From contig CM060922.1 of assembly GCA_030737875.1 (NCBI GenBank), positions 300,195,456-300,259,455 on the forward strand: a stretch of 64,000 bases of DNA, given 5' to 3'. This stretch comes from Allium sativum. Its lineage: Eukaryota > Streptophyta > Magnoliopsida > Asparagales > Amaryllidaceae. This document shows, one piece after another, positions 1 to 9,957 of the stretch (positions are counted from its first letter, which is position 1; each line of letters opens with the position of its first letter). A model generated the notes under the pieces. That model saw only the letters and a list, made by a program, of their open reading frames with translations. It was not told where the DNA came from and did no database searches. The position numbers and the translations under genes are program-made.

Positions 1-540
1 GTTTGACCGTCGGTTTGAGGATGGTACGCGATACTGCGATGTAATTCTGACCCTAAAGCCTCTTGTAAGCTCTTCCAAAACCCAATAGTAAATAATGGAT
101 CTTGGTCACTCACAATGTCTTTAGGTACTCCATGAAATCTCACTACCCACTTCATGTACAGTTCTGCTAACTTAGCTGCCGTTCTATTAGACCTGACTAG
201 TATAAACCTTGCACTCTTGATCAATCGATCCACAACCACTCAAATACTATCATGACCTGATCTAATCCTTGGTAAACCATCAATGAAATCTATTAAGACT
301 TATTCCCATTTCCATTTGGGAATTTCTAACGGTTGTAGCAAACCACTAGGCTTCTTTTGCTTAGCTTTAACTAACTGGCAATTCATACATTTGGATATAA
401 ACTTCCCAACCTCTCTCTTCATCCCTTCCCAGTAGTATGTCCGCTTCATATCTCGATACATTTTGTTACCACCAGGATGTATAGTCAGTTTCGAGTGATG
501 GCACTCTCTAAACACTTCATCTCTCAATCCATTAACATCA
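1..540 (-). pseudogene. Element A integrase (partial): zinc-binding domain and start of catalytic core
   Basis: On the minus strand the HHCC zinc domain is visible at about 300-500, with His-His before SKLTIHPGG and the pair CMNC. The catalytic core follows: IDFIDGLP carries the first Asp, and IVSDQDP carries the second. AYHPQTDGQ sits at the window edge, so the Glu of the D,D(35)E triad is not visible. A stop interrupts the core where related elements have SIWVVVDR (Trp codon to TGA, about 240). Integrase would insert the element cDNA into the genome. The C-terminal part is outside the window, and this copy cannot make a working enzyme. Confidence 0.85.
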
Positions 541-578
541 GATACAACTAGTCTTCCATTCTTTCGAAGCCATCCTTC

Positions 579-1193
579 TCAATCAAATCCATACTTGTCC
601 ATCTCCTCAACGTCGATACCTATCTCTATTTTAGAGATGATTTCCAATAGGTTAGGATCGTCCCTATGACTGGAACTGATCCACCCAATCAAAGTCGGTC
701 TAATCATCAAACTTACTAACGTTTCTGGATCCAATTCACACTTAGGTCTGAAATCATATCCGGCGATATACTGCAGTTGCTTCCATTCAAGAAACATAGC
801 CCCTAAACTGGCATGTCTCCTACTCAATGCATCAGCCGCCGCATTGCCTTTCCCAGGTGTGTATGCGATGTTGAAATCATATGAAGGCAAGAACTCTAAC
901 CATCTCTGCTGACAAAGATTTAAAGCCTTTTGAGAGAAAAGATACTTTAATGACTTATGATCGGTAAACAACTCAAATCTTTCTCCCAAGAGATAATGAC
1001 TCCACATCTTTAACGTGAACACGATCGCTGCCAATTCCAAATCATGAGTAGGATATCTTTTCTCATGCGGTTTCAGTTGCTGACTAGCATAAGCTATAAC
1101 CATACCTCCTTGCATCAGTACAGCACCTAGTCCGGTACCACAAGCATCTGTGTATACCGTCATCTCTTCGTTTCCCTTAAGAATAACTAACAC
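579..1193 (-). pseudogene. Element A RNase H domain and RNase H-integrase linker
   Basis: This open stretch of 204 codons carries the plant gypsy RNase H pattern. [13 protein letters not shown] has the first catalytic Asp, HDLELAAIV has the Glu, and [10 protein letters not shown] has the next Asp. [16 protein letters not shown] closes the domain. RNase H degrades the RNA strand of the RNA/DNA hybrid during reverse transcription. The stretch is in the same frame as the integrase piece at 300-527, separated from it by a stop near 577. It is the best preserved part of element A. The rest of the polyprotein is broken, so it is a remnant rather than a gene. Confidence 0.85.
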
Positions 1194-1199
1194 TGGTAC

Positions 1200-2366
1200 A
1201 CACGTTAACTTCTTCTTTAGGCTCTTAAATGCATTCTCACACCTTCCTTCCTAAGCAAAAGCTTGATTCTTCTTGGTCAGCTGAGTTAACGGTGCCGCTA
1301 TCTTGGAGAAGTCTTAGATAAACTTACGATAATATCAAGCTAACCCCAAGAATCTCCTCACTTCCCTTGCAGTCTTGGGCGTAGACCAATCTTGTACCGT
1401 AGTCACCATCGTAGGGTCCACGACAATACCATTCTTTGAAACAACATGGCCCAAGAATCTCACTTCCCTCCTTCAGAAGCGACATTTAGAAAATTTCGCT
1501 TTCAATTGGTGTTTCCTCAACACCTCCATCACTATCCTCAAATGTTCCTTGTGTTCTTCCTCCGTCCTTGAATAAGCTAAAATATTGTCCATAAACACAA
1601 GAACAAACTTATTTAATTAATCCATGAATATCCTATTCATAAGATCCACAAAATATGTTGGGGCATTGGTCAACCCGAATGGCATGACCAATCACTCATA
1701 GAATCCAAACGGCGTCCAAAATGCCGTTTTAGGTATACTCTCAGCGGCTACTCGGAGTTGATGAAAACCCGTCGCGAGATCTAACTAGGAGAACACTCTC
1801 GCTCTATTCAACTGATCAAACAAATCGTCTATCCGTGGAAGAGGATACTTATCCTTCCTCGTCACTATATTCAACTCGCGGTAGTCCATACACAATCGAA
1901 GGGAACCATCGACCTTGGTAACAAATACAACTGGTTCTCCCCACTCAGAAACACTTCTTCAGATAAATCTATTCTTCAAAAGATCTCTTACTTGCACCCT
2001 GAGCTCTCGCTGCTCCCTTGGCGCAATACGACGAAGATGCATCACTATAGGCCTGGCATCTTTCACTAAATCAATACGAAACTCGATCTCTTGGTGTGGT
2101 GGAAGTCCGGTCATTTCCCCAAAGATGTCGGGATACTCGCCAGCAATAGGCACATCTGACAACTCATCATGCGGGATTTCAAGGGAATTTAGAAAACTAG
2201 TCATTACCTCATCACTAGGTAGGCAACTAAACAGTACCCTCTGCCCATCATCCGCTCTAATACTCATCGAAGACCCCTCATTGTCTACCACCACCCCATA
2301 CCTTTTGGAGCCAATTGACTCCCAAAATAATGCCAAACCCAGTAAAGCCCAAAACAAAGCAATCAC
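1200..2366 (-). pseudogene. Element A reverse transcriptase, many stops, catalytic motif damaged
   Basis: The upstream part (1959-2366) reads SDVPIAGEYPDIFGEM and then GLPPHQEIEFRIDLV, the typical linker into gypsy RT. The fingers and palm follow in fragments: [44 protein letters not shown] and KIAAPLTQLTKKN. They are interrupted by several stops, some from Trp codons. The palm catalytic motif reads F-M-D-N at 1584-1592 instead of F-V-D-D as in element B, so one of the two metal-binding aspartates is lost. A short N-terminal stretch around 2290-2360 is scrambled where relatives read FGFDVILGMDWL, which suggests local frameshifts. Confidence 0.85.
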
Positions 2367-2382
2367 AAAGAAACATGCATCC

Positions 2383-2694
2383 CTAACTCGATAAGACCAA
2401 ATTACGACAAATCATACTAAGATTAGTCGAATCACCGATTGGGTTCGTCACAACTAAAGGTCTATCGACAATCTCGGGTTCCAATCCCAACCTATCTACC
2501 AGGTCACTGGATACGAAGGAATGGGATGCCCTGATATCAAAGAATACTCGAACAAGAACATAATAAATGGAAAACATATCTTGAATAACGACACCCTTTC
2601 CCTTTTTCACTGCAGTTGGGGCATTCGACGAAGAAGGAACAATGTTGATAGCATATGCTTTCACAATCTGCTTCTCCTTTGGGGTTGTGGACAT
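2383..2694 (-). pseudogene. Element A aspartic protease, active site altered
   Basis: The 103-codon stretch contains VRVFFDIRASHSFVSSDLVDRL and LVVTNPIGDSTNLSMICR, the retropepsin region of plant gypsy elements. The catalytic triplet, normally D-S-G in DSGASHSF, reads D-I-R at 2524-2538, so cleavage activity is not expected. The Asp itself remains. The stretch is in a different frame from gag and RT, so at least one frameshift lies on each side. In an intact element this enzyme would cut the Gag-Pol polyprotein. Confidence 0.8.
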
Positions 2695-3629
2695 TTATCC
2701 TTGTGATGTCCTACTTAGGCACAATTGAAGCACTTCCTGTCCGCTGGCTTTGCTCGACAATCTTTGGAATAGTGGCCCTTCTTGCCACAACTATAACACC
2801 CAACATCTTTCTTGTCCTTCTTTTTCTGACCATCCTTGGTCTGGTTCTGTTTTCTCTTATTCTGAGAATTCTTCTTTCCTTCACCGCTTGCTTGCGGTTT
2901 TGGCTCTCCTACAGATGCAACAACAACCTTGGTCTTCGACTTGGGGTAGAGGCTCTCTGATCTCAATGCCTTCCCCACAATAGATTCGAATTTCTCATTG
3001 ATGTGGTTTGTAAGTCTTTCCCCCAAGTACTCATCTAGGCCAGTTATGAACTTCTTGTTCTTCTTCTCAGCGGTATCGATAAGAGATAATCCATACTTCG
3101 ATAAGCTATCGAATTCAGCAATATATTCTGAGACTACCCTACCATTCTGTTTAAGTTCCAAAAATTTCGTAAACAATTCCGATTTCTGAATGGATGGAAT
3201 AAACTTGTCACTAAAGTGAACCTTAAACTGATTCCAAGTTACTTGATCCTTGGGAGTAGCTGCTTTAATAGCATTCCACCAATTCATAGCCCGTCCTTGA
3301 AGCTAACGCGATGCTAACTTTCTCTTTATTATATCATTGATCCCTAAATCCTCGAAGATGCGCTTACAACTATCTAGCCAATCTTGAACCTCCATAGCCG
3401 ATTCCTTTCATTAGAACGGCTTTCCACCAAGATTAGTATAATACTTGCTGAGCTTGGCGAAATAGGCTCTAAGCGCCTGCACCACTGCTCCACTACCGTT
3501 TTCAGCATTAGGAACTGCTCCCTAAGCATCCTTAAGCATCTCTCGCATAAAGGAAGTAAACATCGTCCTCACATCAGGGACATTCTCATTGTTAGCCCCT
3601 GAACCCGTACTCCTCGTACTTCGGCTCAT
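2695..3629 (-). pseudogene. Element A gag, interrupted
   Basis: The start is ATG at 3629-3627 (MSRSTRSTGSG). The first in-frame stop is codon 36 (3522-3524), and further stops are at about 3410 and 3305. The long open part, 2715-3287, holds the retrotransposon gag core (AMNWWNAIKAATPKDQVTW, then KFLELKQNGRVVSEYIAEFD), followed by a Lys-rich stretch. The first zinc knuckle is CYSCGKKGHYSKDC. The second knuckle begins CFNCA and is cut by a stop. Gag forms the particle and binds element RNA through the CCHC knuckles. The fragments share one frame, so the original gene was a single ORF. Confidence 0.85.
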
Positions 3630-3817
3630 CGTTCAATCTGTAAAGAGAAAACGATTAGCCTTCTTCTTATAAGTGCCAGTGCAGTGCGACTTTATCCTTA
3701 GATATACTAGTAGTATATATATAGTTTTTGAAAACCAAAATATCACAAATACACGCTCTTATATACGTATACTATCTCTCCCTGATGTCTTCCCCTTGGT
3801 TAAACTACGCAACCTAG

Positions 3818-3829
3818 TCTTTTATACCA
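3818..3829 (-). other. Element A primer-binding site, degenerate tRNA-iMet type
   Basis: The plus strand reads TCTTTTATACCA, matching 9 of 12 bases of GCTCTGATACCA, the reverse complement of the iMet-type site. It lies two bases from the LTR start at 3832. Between it and the gag start (3630-3817) is an AT-rich leader with no other feature. Confidence 0.6.
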
Positions 3830-4883
3830 AGTGTGATGGCCCGCCCCGCACCAACCGACATTTCCCTTGAAATTCGTTTTGTTAATGTCCAACTACCATG
3901 GGACGGTTGTCACAAGAATGGGATTTGAAACTATGAATCATCAAAGAACCTGTAGTATATCTCACATCGTAAGGAATAAAATATAATAATAACATAACTT
4001 GATATAAAACATGCGAGACAGTGCATAAGCTGAAATCTAAACCATCATAGCAGCGGAATCCAAAATACAGCTTATGATCCAAACCATTATTACAGCTTCA
4101 AAATAGTGTCTCTAAAGAAAAATATAAAAGGTACACTACTAATGCCCAAAGTAGTGACCAACAACAACACATGGAGAATATAATTAAATAGTACATGGAA
4201 GCCTCCTGCTCATCTCCGGACAGCTAGTCGTGCATAACCACCTAACCTGTCTCTAGTCTGCTCATTTAGGAACACCCAGAGTAATAAGAAGAGACATAAA
4301 ACTCTAGGTCAGATAAAAGTCTAGTATGAGCGATTGCAGAAAAACAAAACAATAACAGGTATAAATAATCATACCTGAACCTAGACCTGCACCAAAGAGT
4401 TAGCACAACAAGATGTACAGTACTCTAAGGTAACACTAACATAAAGTGTAAAGTGGGAGTGTGCATGTCATGGTGATAGCAAACATCAAACATAGCAATC
4501 ATCCTCACATCTCTCACTCAGTGCGTAAAGCATACGATATCCACCACTTTGATCACCAAAACTATTGGGGCCATGACGGAGTCCCACCCCGTCTAACTAT
4601 CACTACAACTACTTTGGCCTTGGAGGCCCTGAAGGGGTTCGACTCCATACAATCTCTAACCCCACCGCACTAGTCCATAGTCAATGCCCCCCTCTCAATA
4701 GTGAACCAAAGTTATAGATATCGATAACCCCTTTGCACATGTCCCGCAGCGAAGCCCAACTTCATAAGTTAACCCGTCGATCTCCACTTGGATCATGAGC
4801 CATTACTTCTCATCTGGACTTCCTTTGCATCTCGGGTTTAGTCGGATTGGAATTTATCTTCAAAAGAGTTCATAGTCATCGCC

Positions 4884-5071
4884 GATCGTTCAACCTCCAG
4901 GGTCGGTCGGTCGAGCACCATCATCAGGGTCGGTCGAACATCATCGTTCGGTCTGTCAAACATGCATATGTATAAAGGGTCGGTCGAACATGCAATCCCT
5001 GGTCGGTCGAACGTGCACCACTGGGTCGATCGACCATACAATAAAGGATCAGTCGATCATGCATATATAAG
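4884..5071. repeat. GGTCGGTCGAACAT array in LTR A, left half
   Basis: About seven diverged copies of a 14-base motif (consensus GGTCGGTCGAACAT) are spaced roughly every 22-28 bases and separated by short AT-rich spacers. B inserted in the middle of the array, and the rest is at 15923-16060. The array is rich in CpG and TCGA. Its function is unknown. Confidence 0.8.
5067..5071. repeat. Target site duplication of element B (left copy, ATAAG)
   Basis: ATAAG directly precedes the 5' LTR and recurs at 15918-15922 directly after the 3' LTR. This fixes both ends of the insertion. Confidence 0.95.
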
Positions 5072-5322
5072 TGTAACAACCCGTATTTTGAATAACATGT
5101 TATAACATAAATGAAGGCAGAATTAAACGATAAATTATTAATCAAGGGAAACGGGCTGCGCCATTGCGTTCGTCTCGGAAAAATACGCGAAATAGAGTCC
5201 GAGTTTTCGAAAATCGGAGTCCGTATGACCAAGTTATGGCCCGTCAAAGTTTTCAGAAAGTTTCAAGTTCAAAAACAGTTCAAATTTGAATTCAGAATTC
5301 AAATTCAGCCCTAGCAGGACAA

Positions 5323-5437
5323 GCGGGAAAATTCCCGCCAGCCCCAAGTCGACTGGGGAGTCGACTTGGGAGTTGACACACCCTAGGTGGTGTCGACTGC
5401 CTAGTCGAAACCCCTGTCGACTTGGGTGGTCGGCCAG
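5323..5437. promoter_or_regulatory. Cluster of inverted repeats in U3 of B (GCGGGAA and GTCGACT motifs)
   Basis: GCGGGAA/TTCCCGC form a stem with a 2-base loop at 5323-5338. CCCAAGTCGACT and AGTCGACTTGGG form a perfect 12-base stem with a GGGG loop at 5343-5370. More GTCGACT copies follow to 5437. In the 3' LTR the next unit is a perfect 11-base stem (13401-13424). The cluster lies roughly 120-230 bp upstream of the TATA box, a position that fits U3 enhancer elements. No function is shown. Confidence 0.7.
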
Positions 5438-5553
5438 TTTGGCCTGGTGCACCTGTTTTGGCTCTTGGGTCTTGTTTTGTTGGCTAGTGACGTGATTTGA
5501 TGGCTCAGATCTGAATTAGGGTTAATCCTATGGCCTAAACTAACCTAAACTTC

Positions 5554-5562
5554 TATAAAAAG
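5554..5562 (+). promoter_or_regulatory. TATA box of B 5' LTR (TATAAAAAG)
   Basis: TATAAAAAG follows the U3 repeats, and the same motif is at 13566-13574 in the 3' LTR. Transcription would start about 30 bases downstream. Confidence 0.7.
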
Positions 5563-6498
5563 ACCCTAAGACCTAGCCTAAACCCACACAAATCAATCCT
5601 ACAGCTAAATTATGCCAAAATGCTTCCTAATCATGGCCTCCACCTTCATATCATGGCCTCCATCTTCATCTTGAGAGCTTTTAAGGCAAAAAGGAGCCAT
5701 CTTTCTTCATCAAATCAAAGGAGCTACTCATTCTCAAGGCTATTTGTGTTGCTACATCATTCCTAGAGCTTCTACAACGTCTCTGTCTTATTCTATTTGG
5801 TTTCTAGATCTCATAGCCGCGATTTGTAAGCCCCACTCTACTCTTAGATTTAAACTATGAAGTTAATATGATCATGTAGCAAGTTGAAATGAGACTTTTG
5901 GGTATAATACTTGTCTTGGGGGCCATATTTGTATGCATAGATCCATTTATGACTCTTTTGATCTATGATTGTGGCACTATCATGAACCTAGTATCATTTA
6001 CCTTGATTTTTGGGTAGAAAGCTATGAGCTTTATTTGGTGGTTATGCATAATGCAACATAGAACTTGGTAGTTATGCATAATGCAACATAGATCCTCTCA
6101 TAACCTTGATGTTAACTCACATATGATCTTGAACTATATGCTAATCACAAGTTATCACCCTATGTTAACTATGACCATGTTATCACCTATTTGCTAAGTT
6201 GATGTCATACATGTTTTGAGGCCAATAATGCCATATGCTGGTTGTGATGAACACCTTTGCCTCATATATCACCATGTTAAACTTGTGATAGACTTTGCCA
6301 CTTTATGCCCAACTTATCATATCATTATGTTCCCCCTTTTGATCTATTTGTGTTGATGCGAACTTACGTGCGATGGGGTTACGTATTGGGTAAACTTAAA
6401 TGACATGAAACATGACTTGAAAATATGACATGTGATTATGCTTGAAAACATGAACGTGGACATGACATGTAGAAAACATGAAAGTGGCCAACTCGAGG

Positions 6499-6678
6499 TT
6501 GGGTTGAGTTTGTAGCATAAATCTACCCGGAACCGTCCGGCTTAACTAGTGGCTACAAACAATAGGACCCAATGTGAGTAGTTGGTCATATCGCACTTAA
6601 AACCCGAGGTTAGACTAGGTTGTGGTGTAAAGCTACCCGGACCCGCCCGGCTTAACTAGTAACCACAACAAAGTCTAA
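6499..6678 (+). other. Two tandem covarying stem-loops in B 5' LTR
   Basis: Unit 1 (6499-6572) pairs TTGGGT with ACCCAA and GTTTGTAGC with GCTACAAAC. Unit 2 (6610-6678) pairs TTAGAC with GTCTAA and GTTGTGGT with ACCACAAC. Both loops contain a CTACCCGGA...CCGGC core. Stem sequences differ between the units while pairing is kept. The same pair is in the 3' LTR (14511-14584, 14622-14690), and related pairs are in element D. Confidence 0.75.
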
Positions 6679-6884
6679 TGTGAGAGGTTGGGGTGCATTA
6701 AGTTAATTAATGCCACATGGTAGGGTTAAGTCATGGACCACTTGAATACTTAACCAATTGAACACGATGGATTGTTGGGGTTAAGTCATGAACCACTTGG
6801 GTAGACTTAACCAACTTGATACATGGTTTGGATAGGGTTAACCACACTTAACCCATTAGAAACCCTAGTTTGCGGGGCCCTTTT

Positions 6885-6956
6885 CAGCAGTAACCCACCA
6901 GGGAGTATCGGGATACCCTAGGGACTAGGCTAGGGGTGGGGCACGATTACTGGGCT
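6885..6956 (+). other. Conserved LTR block closed by a stem (B copy)
   Basis: CAGCAGTAA at 6885-6893 faces TTACTGGGCT at 6947-6956. The block between them contains GGATACCCT and CTAGGC. A homologous block occurs in element D (34584-34653 and 41412-41481, reversed) and in G (63601-63671). The B 3' LTR copy is 14897-14969. Confidence 0.65.
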
Positions 6957-7915
6957 AATTGTAAGTGACCAAAAGGGACGGCTAGGTAGGTGCGCCATTG
7001 TAGATTCCGGCAGACTATGGTCATGCACATAGTCCGGGGATGAAAGACAGACATGGGCACCAGTAGGCTTGGACTGTGCGTGCTTGTTTTATGTCAGTGG
7101 TTGGCACCCTAGGGCCCGGATACACCCTAGGGTGGACCTTGCACAGTCGATTACATCTCGCGGTTGGGCCGTATGACACCGACACTTGACGAGTTAGGCT
7201 TATAGGGAGCCGATCGGCTAGACCGTGTAGTTGGACCTTGATTTAGGTCATCTCATGATGTTGGGCCAATTTTGGGCCAAGGGATCATTTCTTGTTTATA
7301 CTTGACATGGATTAGGATACTAGTACACTTGGTGCAACTTAACCTTGTATATGCGATGCCACACTTGATCTACCTTGTTAACTTTTCACCATGCCAGTTT
7401 AGTTACCATCCTATGTTTCATCTCTGTTTTACATGTCCAGTTAACTTTATTAGTTTTTATACTAATAGTGGGTAGGACTTACCAGTCTTTTTGACTGACC
7501 TGTTTTCCTTTCAGCTCTTTTCTTCCATCCCCCCTCCCTCCCCCCCAAGGTTCTCAGGGTGGGAACACTAGCACCTAGCTTGGATCTTGAGCTTGCTTTC
7601 TGGATAGCTCATGTACGGTTTGGACTTGAGCTCGCTATGGCTTTACCACGTATACTTTGGGGATAGTTTACTTTATTTTATTTCCAGTTTTCAGTTTATG
7701 TTTCTAGACTTGTAGTAGTTGGAAAATAATGACTAAGTACTTTGATGTAACTTGACTATGGTTTTGAAATAGTAATTTTATCCGCTGCTTTATTTACTCT
7801 GTTTTACTCATATGTTCTGTCTTGTGATATCTTCATGCATGTTTACCTTGTCCAACACCCCTCCAAAGATAGTGTACTTACAAGAGTGACCCTGGCGGAG
7901 GTGGGGTGTTACATT

Positions 7916-7927
7916 TGGTATCAGAGC
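7916..7927 (+). other. Element B primer-binding site (tRNA-iMet)
   Basis: TGGTATCAGAGC lies two bases after the LTR end and matches the complement of the 3' end of plant initiator tRNA-Met exactly. A leader without features (7928-8106) follows, up to the gag start. Confidence 0.9.
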
Positions 7928-8106
7928 ATAAGGTTTTACTAGACCGGATAAAAGTTTTAAAAACCCTTTTGAAAAACTATTTTCAAAACCAATTAAGTAT
8001 TTTCCAAGAAAAGTCTAGTTTATTTTAAAAGGCTATTCCCCAAAAGCCATTAGCACTATCCTTTGTTTCCTCATTCTGAATCTATCTTTTCCTTTTCGTT
8101 TCTAGC

Positions 8107-9110
8107 ATGGCCGATCTTAACCTTCCCGAGGGAATACCCATACCCGGATGGTTCCGAAGGTACTTGGAAGCTAGGGCCAATGATGCGGGCCCAGCAAACA
8201 CTCCCACTCCTCCTCCCGTACCTGAGGTTCCTCCTCCTCCTCCTCAACGTCCACAAGCGAAATTCGCAAAGATTTGCAAAGACTTTAAGGCGATGGGTGG
8301 CAAGAATTTTGTTGGGACAGAGACTTTTGTTGAGGCAAGAAACTGGTTAAAAGAAACTGAAGACCTCTTTGCCATCTTTGATGTGGAAGACCGTAGAATA
8401 GTTCTGTTGGCCGTATGGCTATTGAAAGAGGAAGCTGCTTATTGGTGGGAGGTCACTTACGCTACTAGGCCTATAGAGACTTGGGCCGACTTTAGGATGA
8501 GGTTTGGGCTTAAGTTTCTATCATCTGCTGAGGAGAATCTACAAATGGAGAAGTTTATATATTTGAAGCAAGGGGACATGACAGTGAGGGAGTATGTGAA
8601 TAAGTTTAACCAGCTTGCTCGATTCGGTTTGGACATGGTTAACACACCCCAGAAGAAGGCTCTACGCTTTGCACGAGGATTGAATGAGCCATTACAAGGT
8701 TTAGCCATGTCTCATATACCCATGGGGGCCACTTTTGAGAGCTTAGTGGATATGGCCTTGCTTCAGGGAGATGATAAGAATGGCAAGAAAGAAGTCAAGC
8801 CTAATGAGACTCAAACCAAGAAGGCGGACTCCAAGTGGGGAGGAAATCAGAGCAACCAGAGCAATCAGAACAACAAGAACAATAAGGGTAACAAGGCCAA
8901 CAACAACAAGGCAAAGGAGACAAGGAAGTGCAACTTCTGTGGGATCACTGGACACATAGCCAAAGATTGTAGGAAGAAGAAGAGGAAGTTGGGAGAATGC
9001 TTTCATTGCGGAGAGTCTGGACACTTCAGTAAGGATTGCCCAAAGAAGCCAGGGCAAGGACAGACTCAGCGGGCAGGACCTTCTGGATGGCAGGTGCATG
9101 CTCTCAACAC
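8107..9110 (+). pseudogene. Element B gag (open part of the B polyprotein)
   Basis: This is the capsid/nucleocapsid part, and it is fully open. A Pro-rich segment (about residues 35-55) precedes the retrotransposon gag core, with [13 protein letters not shown] and [14 protein letters not shown]. An Asn/Lys-rich linker is followed by two zinc knuckles, [14 protein letters not shown] and [14 protein letters not shown], which would bind element RNA. D's gag (39101-40336) is clearly homologous, with the same start MxxxLNLPEG and both knuckles. The start is set by the first ATG after the primer-binding site. It could still be translated, because the first stop is codon 618. Confidence 0.9.
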
Positions 9111-9957
9111 TGTTCCAGTTCCGGACCGAGGCAGTATTTCTGTAGAAAGCCTTGTTTACATTTCTGGTTTTCTTGTTCGAACTTTATTTGATTCTGGCGC
9201 ATCGCATACCTTTATTTCTTTTGATATTGTTGAAAGTTTGCACCTAAGTACTAGTCAAGTTGAGGATCCCATTAGTGTTTCAAATCCAATTGGGGGTTCC
9301 GCCCATCTATCTATGATTTGTATGGATTTGAGGATTTCTATCTTGACCGTAGAATTCACATGTAATGCTTATGTTCTCGGGTTCATGGGATACGGGTTGA
9401 TTTTGGGCATGGATTGGTTGTCCAGTTATGGAGCCATTCTCGATTGTGAGCATAGGGTAGTGAGGCTTATGACTCGCCTTGGCAATACCCTAGAGATTTC
9501 TTGCAAGCCTCTGGATCCCGTCATGTTATTTTATTTTGAATCCCTCGACTCGTCTATTAACAATCTTCAATCTGTGAGGGTGGTCCGAGAATATCCTGAT
9601 GTTTTTGATGAGGTGAAGGGGTTACCCCCTAAACGCGAGATAGACTTCTGTATTTATCTTGTTGATAATGCCAAGCCAGTTTCATTGCCTGTTAGGCACA
9701 TGGCCCCGCGAGAAAGAAGAGAGATTATCAAGCAAATCAAGGAGTTGCTTGAGAAAAATTTCATTAGGCGAAGCATTTCAAAATGGGGTGCTCCGGTGGT
9801 ATTCACTACTAAGGCGGATGGTTTACTTCGTCTATGTGTTGATTATCGTGAGTTGAACAAGCTGACAAAGAAGAATAGACACCCGTTACCGAGTATTGAT
9901 GATCTCTTTGATCAGCTTGTTGGTGCTTCTGTTTTCTCTCAGCTCGATCTAGCCATC
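9111..9957 (+). pseudogene. Element B protease and N-terminal RT
   Basis: [15 protein letters not shown] carries the intact retropepsin Asp-Ser-Gly (9190). It is followed by [14 protein letters not shown] and the ILGMDWL linker. RT begins at [10 protein letters not shown] and [10 protein letters not shown], with the fingers [16 protein letters not shown] and [12 protein letters not shown]. The stretch ends at the TGA at 9958, just before FHQLRV, where relatives have SG. Protease would cut Gag-Pol; the RT continues beyond the stop. Confidence 0.9.

Larger units (their letters stand above)
3832..5071 (-). repeat. Element A 5' LTR, left piece
   Basis: The LTR begins TGTGATGGCCCG next to the primer-binding site and continues at 15923-17086 after element B. 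Removing B and one copy of ATAAG gives an LTR of about 2.4 kb. There is no coding potential. The right part of this piece (4884-5071) is a short-period repeat array listed separately. Confidence 0.8.
5072..7913 (+). repeat. Element B 5' LTR (2842 bp)
   Basis: It starts TGTAACAACCCG and ends GGGGTGTTACA. The likely U3 (5072 to about 5580) holds a conserved block (5147-5241), GTCGAC inverted repeats (5343-5437) and a TATA box at 5554. The long downstream part carries two tandem stem-loops (6499-6572, 6610-6678) and a conserved block closed by a stem (6885-6956). No coding region is supported. Confidence 0.95.

Noticed and set aside
4884..5071. CRISPR-like array
   Set aside because: The repeats are short and diverged, spacers are unequal and AT-rich, and the setting is a plant LTR.
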